Part shown: positions 25,241 to 32,735 of the stretch, in pieces | Numbering within the stretch: the stretch's first letter is position 1 | How the letters are laid out: the number at the start of each line of letters is the position of its first letter | From: Gemmobacter nectariphilus DSM 15620 | GTDB lineage: Bacteria; Pseudomonadota; Alphaproteobacteria; Rhodobacterales; Rhodobacteraceae | Assembly: GCF_000429765.1 (NCBI RefSeq) | Contig: NZ_AUCM01000004.1 | Location: 334,670-398,669 of the forward strand | Length of the DNA stretch: 64,000 nucleotides | Direction of reading: 5' to 3' | The notes under the pieces: model-generated | Seen by the model: the letters and a program-made list of their open reading frames with translations, nothing else | What the model was told of the DNA's origin: nothing | The model's database searches: none | Position numbers and translations under genes: made by a program

Positions 25241-26899
25241 ATGACCGAAGTTCTGACTTCTGCCCAAATGCGCGCCATCGAAAAGGCAGCCATCGACTCT
25301 GGCGCCGTCACCGGGCTGGATCTGATGGAACGCGCCGGCGAGGGCGTGATCCGGGCGATCCTGGCGGAATGGCCGGAACTGGCCATGGGCGCCCCCCGTG
25401 CGGTGGTGCTGTGCGGGCCGGGCAACAATGGCGGTGACGGGTTCGTCGTGGCCCGGCTGCTGCATGGCCGCGGCTGGGCCGTCCGGGTGCTGGCCATGGC
25501 CCCGCCCGAGGCCTTGCCGCCCGATGCGGCCCACAATGCGCGGCGCTGGCAGGCGCTCGGCCCTGTCGAGCCGCTGACCGAGGCGAACCTGCGGCAGGGG
25601 CCGCCCAACGATCTTTATGTCGATGCCATCTTCGGAACCGGCCTGTCGCGACCGCCCGTCGGTGACTGTCTTGACGTGCTGACCCATATCGGCGGGCGCA
25701 ACGGTGATGCGGGTTATTACACGCCGCGTCTGGTGGCGGTCGATGCGCCCTCGGTCCTGTGTCTGGACAGCGGGCGCAGCCTGCACCCGGGCTGGGACTG
25801 TCCGCGCGCCCGCCTGACCGTCACCTTCGACAGTCCCAAGGCCGGGCATCTGCTGGCCCAGGGGCCGGCGCTGTGCGGCAAGCTGGCGGTGGTGGACATC
25901 GGGATCGGTCCCTGGCGCGCGGGTTCCCCTCCGGACCAGTCGGATGGCCGCCCGCGCGGGCCAAGACCGCGCGCGACCCTGGGCCGGGTCGAGCCCTCCC
26001 TTGCGCCATTCCCTCGCACCCCCGGCGCTTTCGTGCCGGGGATGCTGGGCAAGGCCGGATGGGACGAGGCGGATCGCACCCACAAGTTCACCTTTGGCCA
26101 TGCGATTGTCCTTGGCGGCCCGGCCGGTCGCGGCGGTGCCGCGCGTCTGGCTGCCCGGGGCGCGCTGCGGATGGGCGCCGGTCTGGTGACCATCGCCAGC
26201 CCGCCAGCCGCCATGGCGGAAAATGCCGCGCGTCTGGATGCGATCATGCTGCGCGAGATGGCGGATGGCGCGGCGCTGGCCTCGCTGCTAGAGGACCGCC
26301 GCATCACGGCTCTGTGCCTTGGCCCCGGATTGGGCACTGATGCGCACGTGGGGGGCATTCTGGCGGCGGCCCTGCGCGCCCCTGTCCCGGCCCGGCGGGG
26401 TCTGGTGCTGGATGCCGATGCCCTGACCCTGCTGGCGCAGCACCCCGACCTGTTCGCCGCCCTGCACCGCGCCTGTGTCCTGACCCCACACGGCGGCGAA
26501 TTTGCGCGGCTGTTTCCCGACCTTGCCGAACGGCTGAACGCCCCCGCCACACAAGGCCCGGCCTATAGCAAGGTGGATGCCACCCGAGAGGCCGCTGCCC
26601 GTGCCGGCTGCACCGTGCTCTTCAAGGGCCCCGATACGGTGATCGCCACCCCGGACGGCCGCGCGGCGATCCACGCGGCGGCCTATGACCGCGCCGCGCC
26701 CTGGCTGGCCACGGCCGGATCCGGCGACGTGCTGGCCGGGTTCATCACTGGCCTGCTCGCACGCGGGTTAGATCCGTTCGATGCCGCCTGCACCGCCGCC
26801 TGGCTGCACGCCGACTGCGCCCGCAGCTTCGGCCCCGGCCTGATTGCCGAGGATCTGCCGGAAGAACTGCCCAGGGTGTTCCGGGCGCTCGGCCTGTGA
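25241..26899 (+). CDS. nnr: Bifunctional NAD(P)H-hydrate epimerase / ADP-dependent dehydratase
   Basis: A 552-residue repair enzyme for damaged NAD(P)HX. The amino-terminal YjeF_N epimerase (about residues 5-215) has LCGPGNNGGDGFVVARLL and DAIFGTGLSR; the carboxy-terminal ribokinase-like dehydratase has AIVLGGPAGRGGAARLAARG, LCLGPGLGTD, LTPHGGEFARLFPD and ATAGSGDVLAGFITGLL. The two halves are joined by a Pro/Arg-rich linker near residues 225-260. The ATG at 25241 is preferred over one in the PII promoter. It is followed by a leader-hairpin element. Confidence 0.94.
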   Translation: MTEVLTSAQMRAIEKAAIDSGAVTGLDLMERAGEGVIRAILAEWPELAMGAPRAVVLCGPGNNGGDGFVVARLLHGRGWAVRVLAMAPPEALPPDAAHNARRWQALGPVEPLTEANLRQGPPNDLYVDAIFGTGLSRPPVGDCLDVLTHIGGRNGDAGYYTPRLVAVDAPSVLCLDSGRSLHPGWDCPRARLTVTFDSPKAGHLLAQGPALCGKLAVVDIGIGPWRAGSPPDQSDGRPRGPRPRATLGRVEPSLAPFPRTPGAFVPGMLGKAGWDEADRTHKFTFGHAIVLGGPAGRGGAARLAARGALRMGAGLVTIASPPAAMAENAARLDAIMLREMADGAALASLLEDRRITALCLGPGLGTDAHVGGILAAALRAPVPARRGLVLDADALTLLAQHPDLFAALHRACVLTPHGGEFARLFPDLAERLNAPATQGPAYSKVDATREAAARAGCTVLFKGPDTVIATPDGRAAIHAAAYDRAAPWLATAGSGDVLAGFITGLLARGLDPFDAACTAAWLHADCARSFGPGLIAEDLPEELPRVFRALGL

Positions 26900-26906
26900 T
26901 CCGGGC

Positions 26907-26982
26907 CCATCTTGCCTTTTCTGAAATACCCTCGGGGGGTGAATTGGCCGGCACGGCCAAGAGGGGGGCAGACGGCCCCCCT
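26907..26982 (+). repeat. Dispersed leader-hairpin element, copy 5
   Basis: Leader CATCTTGCCTTTTCTGAAAT then ACCCTCGGGGGGTGAA, then hairpin TTGGCCG-GCA-CGGCCAA (26944-26960), then GGGGGGC-AGACG-GCCCCCC (26963-26981). It sits between the converging nnr and fpr genes, oriented with nnr. Its second hairpin is identical to that of copy 7. Confidence 0.78.
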
Positions 26983-26996
26983 GCGCCGCCGCAGCC

Positions 26997-27818
26997 CTAG
27001 ATCCCCTCGCCCACAAAGGCCTTTTCGACCACGAATTCCGCCGGCTCGGAATTCGCCCCCTCGCGCAGGCCCCAACCTTCAAGGATTGCCTTGACGTCGA
27101 TGTTGAACGCAAGGCTGCCGCAGATCATCGCGCGGTCGGTGGCCGGGTCCATCGGGCCGGGGATGCCCAGATCGGCAAAGACCTTGCCCGAGGACAGGTT
27201 GTCGGTCACGCGCCCCATATGGTCGAACGCCTCGCGCGTGGTGGTGGGGTAGTAAAGCAGCTTGCCCTCAACCATCTCGCCGATCAGTTCGTCATTCTTG
27301 AGCCCCTCGACCAGCTGACGGCCGTATTCCAGCTCGGCCACCTGGCGGCAGGTGTGCATCATGATGACCTGGTCATATTTCTCGTAGGTCTCGGGATCGC
27401 GCATCAGGCTGGCAAAGGGGGCGATCCCGGTGCCGGTGGCCAGCAGCCACAGCCGCTTGCCCGGCAGCAGCGCATCATGCACCAGCGTGCCGACCGGCTT
27501 GGGGCGCAGGATGATCTGATCGCCCGGCTGGATATGCTGCAGCTTTGACGTCAGCGGGCCATCGGGCACCTTGATCGAGTAGAATTCCAGCTCCTCGTCC
27601 CAGTTGGGCGAGGCGATGGAATAGGCGCGCAGCAAGGGTTTGCCATTGTCGCCCATCAGCCCGATCATCACGAATTCGCCCGAGCGGAAGCGCAGCGATT
27701 GCGGCCGCGTCACGCGGAAGGAAAACAGCCGGTCGGTCCAGTGCCTGACCGAGGTCACGGTCTGGGCATCGGGCAGGACGGGGGCGGTCGGGCGGGTCGG
27801 GGCGGGCGTGTCGGTCAT
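26997..27818 (-). CDS. fpr: Ferredoxin-NADP+ reductase
   Basis: A 273-residue FAD flavoprotein of the bacterial FPR type. The FAD-binding RAYSIASPNWDEELEFYSIK and GPLTSKLQ, the NADP-binding LLATGTGIAPFASLMRDPETYE, and the carboxy-terminal EFVVEKAFVGEG are all characteristic. It exchanges electrons between NADPH and ferredoxin/flavodoxin. The ATG at 27818 is preferred; a TTG five codons upstream is the alternative. It lies downstream of the sulfite-reduction genes, which fits a supply of reduced ferredoxin to CysI, but a leader-hairpin element separates them. Confidence 0.93.
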   Translation of the reverse strand: MTDTPAPTRPTAPVLPDAQTVTSVRHWTDRLFSFRVTRPQSLRFRSGEFVMIGLMGDNGKPLLRAYSIASPNWDEELEFYSIKVPDGPLTSKLQHIQPGDQIILRPKPVGTLVHDALLPGKRLWLLATGTGIAPFASLMRDPETYEKYDQVIMMHTCRQVAELEYGRQLVEGLKNDELIGEMVEGKLLYYPTTTREAFDHMGRVTDNLSSGKVFADLGIPGPMDPATDRAMICGSLAFNIDVKAILEGWGLREGANSEPAEFVVEKAFVGEGI

Positions 27819-27867
27819 ATGCGTCTCGGGCAAGGCGGCGGGGCCGCGCGGGATGTCAGCGGCAGGA

Positions 27868-27919
27868 CCGGGGGTTTTGCACCCCCGGACCCCCGCAGGA
27901 TATTTGGATCAAGGCGAAA
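27868..27919 (-). repeat. Dispersed leader-hairpin element, copy 6
   Basis: Minus-strand leader TTTCGCCTTGATCCAAATAT then CCTGCGGGGGT, followed by CCGGGGG-TGCAAAA-CCCCCGG (plus-strand 27868-27888). It lies between the end of the sulfur operon and fpr. Confidence 0.75.
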
Positions 27920-27988
27920 GACGGCCATGGGCCGCCTTGGCGGGCCGCACCAGTCTAGCGGCTGGGGGCAGGCGTGGGAATCGCCAAT

Positions 27989-28402
27989 TCAGGCGGTCAG
28001 CCGCGACCTATGGTCATGGGTTTGCCAGTCGGCGCGGAAGCGCCATTGGTCTTCGGGCTGGCGGGCGGCAAGGTCGGGGCTGATCTCGACCTCGTCAAAG
28101 CCGGACCGGCGGGCCATGGCATATTGGTCGGCCAGCAGATGGCCATGGGCGCGCAGCGTGCCGGCATAGCCCATGCGGCGCAGATCGCGCGCCAGGGTGA
28201 AGCCGCGCCCGTCGGAGAAGGCCGGAAAGGCGATGCGGATCAGCGTCAGGCGGTGCAGATCGCCCGCCAGCGCGCTGGCGCGGTCGCCGGGCAGAAGGTC
28301 GACGGCCGTCGCCAGGGGCGCGCCGGCGAGGTCGGCCAGCGCAACGGGCGTGGGGCCGGCGGGGGTGGGGGCAAAGCCCGCATCGGTGACGAGGATGCTC
28401 AT
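27989..28402 (-). CDS. DUF934 protein of the sulfite-reduction operon
   Basis: A 137-residue DUF934 protein: after a variable amino-terminus (MSILVTDAGF) come LAGDLHRLTLIRIAFPAFSD, GRGFTLARDLRRMGYAGTLR and the ending YAMARRSGFDEVEISP, which are the family hallmarks. DUF934 genes almost always sit next to cysI/cysH and probably help sulfite or sulfate reduction; the biochemistry is unknown. Its ATG overlaps the cysH stop by 4 bases. Confidence 0.87.
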   Translation of the reverse strand: MSILVTDAGFAPTPAGPTPVALADLAGAPLATAVDLLPGDRASALAGDLHRLTLIRIAFPAFSDGRGFTLARDLRRMGYAGTLRAHGHLLADQYAMARRSGFDEVEISPDLAARQPEDQWRFRADWQTHDHRSRLTA

Positions 28403-29187
28403 GCTGCCGTGTCCTTGAGGGGGCCGCGCACGATGCGGCCGTCGTTGAAGTGAATGCCGCATTCGGTCTTGTCCGATCCGCGCCAGCGCCCGGCGCGTTC
28501 GTCCTCGCCGGGTTTGACGCGGCTGGTGCAGGGGGCGCAGCCGATGCTGGGATAGCCCTGCGCCACAAGGGGGTGGCGCGGCAGGCGGTTGTTCAGCATG
28601 TAATCCGCCACATCCTCCTTGCCCCAATGGGCCAGGGGGTTGACCTTGATGCGGCCGGTGCCGGCCTCGGCCTCGAAGAAATCCAGCGCGGCGCGGGTTG
28701 TGCCCTGATAGCGTTTGCGCCCGGTGATCCAGGCATCGAAACCCGACAGCGCACGGTCGAGCGGCGCGGTCTTGCGCAGATCGCAGCAGGCGTCGGTATC
28801 GCGCCGGTGCAGCGCCCCGTCTGGGTCCCAGACCGACAGGTCGGTCAGCCCCGCGCGGATCACCCGCACATCGCGCAGATCCAGCCGTTCCGCGATCTCG
28901 CGCTGATAGGCCAGCGTTTCGGGGAACAGCAGGCGCGTGTCGATGAACAGCACCGGCGTTTGCGGTGCGACGACCGAGACAAGGTGCAGCAGCACCACCG
29001 ATTCCGCCCCGAAGGACGACACCAGCGCAACGCGCCCCAGATCGGGATCGTTCAGCGCATGTTCCAGCACCGCCACCGCCCCATGATGGCGATAGCGCGC
29101 GTTCAGCGCGGCGACACGGTCCGGGACCGGGGCAAGCCCGGCGCCCGAGCCGTGCAGCTCACGCGGCAGAGCGTTCGGCCGCGCCAT
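28399..29187 (-). CDS. cysH: Adenylyl-sulfate (APS) reductase, iron-sulfur type
   Basis: A 262-residue PAPS/APS reductase-family protein reducing activated sulfate to sulfite. The nucleotide-binding LVSSFGAESVVLLHLVSV and TGRKRYQGTTRAAL are clear. The paired Cys in DACCDLRKTAPL and the later GCAPCTSRV are the four ligands of a 4Fe-4S cluster, which marks the APS-using bacterial form; the catalytic Cys is in KTECGIH. The start at 29187 overlaps cysI by 29 bases and is backed by an AAGGAGG site. APS rather than PAPS use is family-based inference. Confidence 0.93.
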   Translation of the reverse strand: MARPNALPRELHGSGAGLAPVPDRVAALNARYRHHGAVAVLEHALNDPDLGRVALVSSFGAESVVLLHLVSVVAPQTPVLFIDTRLLFPETLAYQREIAERLDLRDVRVIRAGLTDLSVWDPDGALHRRDTDACCDLRKTAPLDRALSGFDAWITGRKRYQGTTRAALDFFEAEAGTGRIKVNPLAHWGKEDVADYMLNNRLPRHPLVAQGYPSIGCAPCTSRVKPGEDERAGRWRGSDKTECGIHFNDGRIVRGPLKDTAA

Positions 29188-30820
29188 AGAGCGCCTCCTT
29201 GAAGGGGGCCGGGCCAAGGCGGGCGAAGGCGGCCGCAAAGGTTTCCTGCGGGGTTTCGCGCTGTGCCAGATAGGCGCGCAGCAGCCGCTCGATCGCGGGG
29301 ACGATCTGGTCATAGGCAAAGCCGGGACCAGCGCGTTCGCCGATGGCCGCGTTTTCGGTGGCGTCGCCCCCGAGGGTGATCTGGTAATTCTCCACCCCCG
29401 CCCGGTCGAGGCCGAGAATGCCGATATGCCCGACATGGTGATGCCCGCAAGCATTGATGCAGCCCGAGATCTTGATCTTGAGCTGACCGATTTCCCGCTC
29501 GAGCCCCAGGTCGCGGAAATGGGTGGCCAGTTCCTGCGCCACGGGAATGCTGCGGGCGGTGGCGAGGGCGCAATAATCCATGCCGGGGCAGGCGATGATG
29601 TCGGACAGCAGGCCCACGTTGGCGGTGGCCAGCCCGGCCTCGGTCAGCGCGGCCCAGACGGCGGGCAGGTCGCCCTTGTGGACATGGGGCAGGATGACGT
29701 TCTGTTCGTGGCTGATGCGCAGCTCGTCATGGCCATAGGTCTGTGCCAGATCGGCCAGAACGCGCATCTGGTCGCTGGTGGCATCGCCCGGGGTCTGGCC
29801 ATGGGCTTTCAGGCTGACGGTGACGATCGCATATTGCGCGTTGCGGTGGTCGGTCAGGTTGGTGTCCGCCCAGTCGCGGTAGACCGGATTGCCAAGCGCC
29901 ATGAGATGCGCGTCGATGGGCGCATTGCGGAAGGCGGGGGGGGCAAAGGCGGCCTCGATTTCCGACAGGAAAGCGCGGTTGAGGGTAAAGCCGGGCCGGA
30001 TTTCGGCAAAGCGGCGGTCAACCTCGGCGCGGAAGGCATCGAGGCCGTTTTCGAAGACGGTGATCTTGATGCGGGCCTTGTATTTGTTGTCGCGCCGGCC
30101 AGCCTCGTTATAGGCGCCAAGGATCGCCTCGAGATAGGGCAGCAGATCGTCCAGCGGGACGAAGGGGTTGATGACCTGGCCGATCATCGGGGTGCGGCCA
30201 AGGCCGCCGCCGACGATCACCTCGAAGCCGCCTTGACCCTGATCGTTGCGCACCATGCGCAGGCCGATGTCATGCGCCTTGGTGACAGCGCGGTCGTTCG
30301 GGCTGCCGGTGATGGCGATCTTGAACTTGCGCGGCAGGAACTGGAATTCCGGGTGGTCGGTGGACCACTGGCGCAAAAGTTCGGCGATGGGGCGGGGATC
30401 GGCGATTTCATCCGCCGCGGCGCCGGCGAAATGGTCGGCCGTCACGTTGCGGATCGTGTTGCCGCTGGTCTGGATGGCGTGCATTTCCACATCGGCCAGC
30501 GCGGTCAGGATGGCCGGCACATCGGCCAGTTTCGGCCAGTTGAACTGGATGTTCTGGCGCGTGGTGAAATGGCCATAGCCCTTGTCCCAGGTGTCGGCGA
30601 TATGGGCCAGCTGGCGCATCTGGCGGCTGGACAGCGTGCCATAGGGGATCGCCACCCGCAGCATGTAGGCATGCAGTTGCAGGTAGAGCCCGTTCATCAG
30701 GCGGAAGGGCTTGAACTCATCCTCGGTCAGCGAGCCGTCGATACGGCGGGCGACCTGCTGGCTGAACTGGGCGACACGGGCGCGGGTGAAGGCTTCGTCA
30801 AAGTCGGTATAGCGATACAT
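29159..30820 (-). CDS. cysI: Sulfite reductase hemoprotein (nitrite/sulfite reductase family)
   Basis: A 553-residue siroheme and 4Fe-4S enzyme reducing sulfite to sulfide. The two Fer-like half domains and catalytic halves are in order; siroheme/cluster ligands lie in CPGMDYCALATARS and KISGCINACGHHHVGHIG. The opening MYRYTDFDEAFTRARVAQF matches the ferredoxin-dependent alphaproteobacterial form. No flavoprotein CysJ is adjacent, so electrons probably come from ferredoxin, perhaps via the nearby fpr. It lies between DUF2849 and cysH. Confidence 0.93.
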   Translation of the reverse strand: MYRYTDFDEAFTRARVAQFSQQVARRIDGSLTEDEFKPFRLMNGLYLQLHAYMLRVAIPYGTLSSRQMRQLAHIADTWDKGYGHFTTRQNIQFNWPKLADVPAILTALADVEMHAIQTSGNTIRNVTADHFAGAAADEIADPRPIAELLRQWSTDHPEFQFLPRKFKIAITGSPNDRAVTKAHDIGLRMVRNDQGQGGFEVIVGGGLGRTPMIGQVINPFVPLDDLLPYLEAILGAYNEAGRRDNKYKARIKITVFENGLDAFRAEVDRRFAEIRPGFTLNRAFLSEIEAAFAPPAFRNAPIDAHLMALGNPVYRDWADTNLTDHRNAQYAIVTVSLKAHGQTPGDATSDQMRVLADLAQTYGHDELRISHEQNVILPHVHKGDLPAVWAALTEAGLATANVGLLSDIIACPGMDYCALATARSIPVAQELATHFRDLGLEREIGQLKIKISGCINACGHHHVGHIGILGLDRAGVENYQITLGGDATENAAIGERAGPGFAYDQIVPAIERLLRAYLAQRETPQETFAAAFARLGPAPFKEALYGAAERSAA

Positions 30821-30861
30821 CGGGCTTTCCCTGAGGCGGCGGCGCGGGGTGGCAGGCGTCG

Positions 30862-30886
30862 CATGGGTATTTGTGGCAAGATGATG
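30862..30886 (-). repeat. Dispersed leader element, copy without hairpin
   Basis: Minus-strand CATCATCTTGCCACAAATAC then CCATG, matching the leader of the other copies, but no GC hairpin follows. It lies inside the operon between the DUF2849 gene and cysI, some 40 bases before the cysI start. Confidence 0.65.
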
Positions 30887-30889
30887 GGG

Positions 30890-31189
30890 TCAGGCGCTGG
30901 TCGCCTGTTTGCCGTGGGCATAGTTCGACGGGCCGCGGGTGCGGAAGATTTCCCGGAAATGCACAGGCTCGGGGCCGTTCGGGCCGGGGCGCGCATCGGC
31001 CAGATAGGCGCCGACCACGCGGTCGCCCTGACGCTGGGCCAGCAGCAGGCGCAGCTGGGCATGGGCCTCGTCCTCGATCAGTTCGGCCTGATGGTGATCG
31101 CGGGTCCAGGTGCCCTCGGGGGTCAGCCAGACGGAGTCGCCATCCAGCAGGTCGTTGGCGGTGACGGTTTTCGGGGTGAAACGGGCCAT
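30890..31189 (-). CDS. DUF2849 protein
   Basis: A 99-residue soluble protein: MARFTPKTVTANDLLDGDSV, the EGTWTRDHHQAEL block and DARPGPNGPEPVHFREIFR, ending near RTRGPSNY. This is the DUF2849 family, conserved in Rhodobacterales and Rhizobiales beside cysI and cobA. Function unknown; operon position suggests help in siroheme or sulfite-reductase assembly. Its ATG starts 2 bases after the cobA stop. Confidence 0.87.
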   Translation of the reverse strand: MARFTPKTVTANDLLDGDSVWLTPEGTWTRDHHQAELIEDEAHAQLRLLLAQRQGDRVVGAYLADARPGPNGPEPVHFREIFRTRGPSNYAHGKQATSA

Positions 31190-31191
31190 GG

Positions 31192-31947
31192 TCAGGCCTC
31201 CAGGACTGCGGGCAGGGTGGACAGGGCGGCGCGGGGGGCAAGGCCCCACAGAATGACGGCGGGGCCCGAACATTGGGCGGCCGTGGCGGGCAGGGTGGCC
31301 AGGGTTGCCGCATGGATGCGCTGGTCGGGGCGGGCGGCGTTTTCCACCAGCGTGACCGGCGTGTCGGGCAAGGCGCCGTGCATCATCAGCCGGCCTTGCA
31401 GGAAACGCGCGGCGGCCTTGCCCATGTAGATCGCGGCAACCGCGCCGGGGCGGGCCAGCGCGCGCCAGTCTTGATCGGCAAAGCCCTTGACGTCATGCCC
31501 GGTCACGATGGTCAGCGCCCCGTTGCGCCCGCGCGCGGTCAGCGGCTGGCCGAGGGCCGCGGCGGCGGCCGAGGCGGCGGTCAGGCCCGGCACGATCTGC
31601 CAGGCGATGTTGGCGGCATCGAGGGCGTCCAGTTCCTCCTCCAGCCGGCCGAAGATGCCGGGATCGCCCGATTTCAGCCGCACGACAAAGGCGCCGGTGC
31701 GGGCGGCGTCGATCATCGCGGCGTGGATCTCGGCCTGCGGGGTCGAGGGGCCGAAGCCCTCTTTCCCGGCGTCGATCCGGCGGGTCGTGGCGGGGATCAG
31801 GTCCAGGATGCCCTGACCGATCAGCCGGTCGAGCACGATCACATCGGCAGACTGGATCGCGCGCAGCGCGCGCAGCGTCAGCAGGTCGGGATCACCGGGG
31901 CCTGCGCCGACAAGCGCGACAGAGCCGGGGGCAAAGCTGGTGGTCAT
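31192..31947 (-). CDS. cobA: Uroporphyrinogen-III C-methyltransferase
   Basis: A 251-residue SUMT making precorrin-2 for siroheme (and cobalamin). Signatures: VALVGAGPGDPDLLTLRALR, ADVIVLDRLI, the VRLKSGDPGIFGR motif and VPGLTAASAAAAALG, then TIVTGHDVKG. No CysG oxidase/ferrochelatase domain is fused, so the later siroheme steps must be elsewhere. The ATG at 31947 gives the standard start; an in-frame ATG 45 bases upstream is less likely. First gene of the sulfite-reduction operon, supplying the CysI cofactor; divergent from the Lrp regulator. Confidence 0.93.
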   Translation of the reverse strand: MTTSFAPGSVALVGAGPGDPDLLTLRALRAIQSADVIVLDRLIGQGILDLIPATTRRIDAGKEGFGPSTPQAEIHAAMIDAARTGAFVVRLKSGDPGIFGRLEEELDALDAANIAWQIVPGLTAASAAAAALGQPLTARGRNGALTIVTGHDVKGFADQDWRALARPGAVAAIYMGKAAARFLQGRLMMHGALPDTPVTLVENAARPDQRIHAATLATLPATAAQCSGPAVILWGLAPRAALSTLPAVLEA

Positions 31948-32091
31948 GGCGATCTTCCCGAGGGCTGGTTTTCCTGCCCCAATATAGGACAATTTCCCGG
32001 TTTATTGCTAGATTGCCCTTGATGATAAGGATGATTGTTCCGATACTACGCCAGATATGAACGCCTGTTCGCATTCGGGGGAATCTGCGGA
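31948..32091. promoter_or_regulatory. Divergent promoter region of sulfur operon and Lrp regulator
   Basis: This is an unusually AT-rich stretch (core 31980-32060) between cobA and the lrp-type gene. It must contain the promoters of both. Tandem ATT/AAT-rich words suit an Lrp-family wrapped operator, but no precise site can be defined by eye. Confidence 0.5.
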
Positions 32092-32556
32092 ATGACTGTC
32101 CGGCTGGACGATATGGATCGGAAAATCCTTGCCGCATTGCAGGAAGATGCCAGCCAGTCGCTGGATGAAATCGCCCGCCGCATCGGCAGTTCCAAGACCC
32201 CGGTGTGGAATCGCATCCGCCGGATGAAGGAGGCGGGGGTGATCTTGCGCACCACCGCGCTGCTGGATGCCGAGGCACTGGGGCTGGAGGCCTGCTTTTT
32301 CGTGCTGGTGCGCACCTCCGAGCACGAGGCCGACTGGCAGCGCCGCTTTCTGGATGTGCTGCGCAAGCGCCCCGAGGTGATGGAGGCGCATCGTCTGGCC
32401 GGGGATATCGACTATATCCTGAAGGTGCGGGTCAAGAACGCGCGGGCCTATGACACCTTTTATCAGGCGCTGATTTCCGAGGTGAAAATCTACAACGTGA
32501 CCGCGCTGCTGAGCATGGAAGAGATCAAGGCCACCACCATGCTGCCGCTGGGTTAG
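32092..32556 (+). CDS. Lrp/AsnC-family regulator adjacent to sulfur operon
   Basis: A 154-residue Lrp/AsnC protein. Amino-terminal winged helix LDDMDRKILAALQEDASQSL with recognition helix KTPVWNRIRRMKEAGVI, then a RAM effector domain (EACFFVLVRTSEHE to TALLSMEEIKATTMLPLG). The ATG at 32092 gives the standard family start. Placed head to head with cobA-DUF2849-cysI-cysH-DUF934; local control of this operon in answer to an amino acid such as cysteine is the likely role. Confidence 0.92.
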   Translation: MTVRLDDMDRKILAALQEDASQSLDEIARRIGSSKTPVWNRIRRMKEAGVILRTTALLDAEALGLEACFFVLVRTSEHEADWQRRFLDVLRKRPEVMEAHRLAGDIDYILKVRVKNARAYDTFYQALISEVKIYNVTALLSMEEIKATTMLPLG

Positions 32557-32735
32557 CGGGCTGGGGCGTCCTTGGGGGGCGATGTCAGCCGGCCGGGCGC
32601 CCCACCTGCCGGCAGACCGGCGGGCAGGGGCGGCATCCGTATTTGACCGGCCCCCGGGTCTGGCCGGGGACCGCATCGCGGGGCAGTCAGGCCTGCGATC
32701 CCCTGCGCGGCGGGCCGCGCCTGGGCCGTCAGTCG

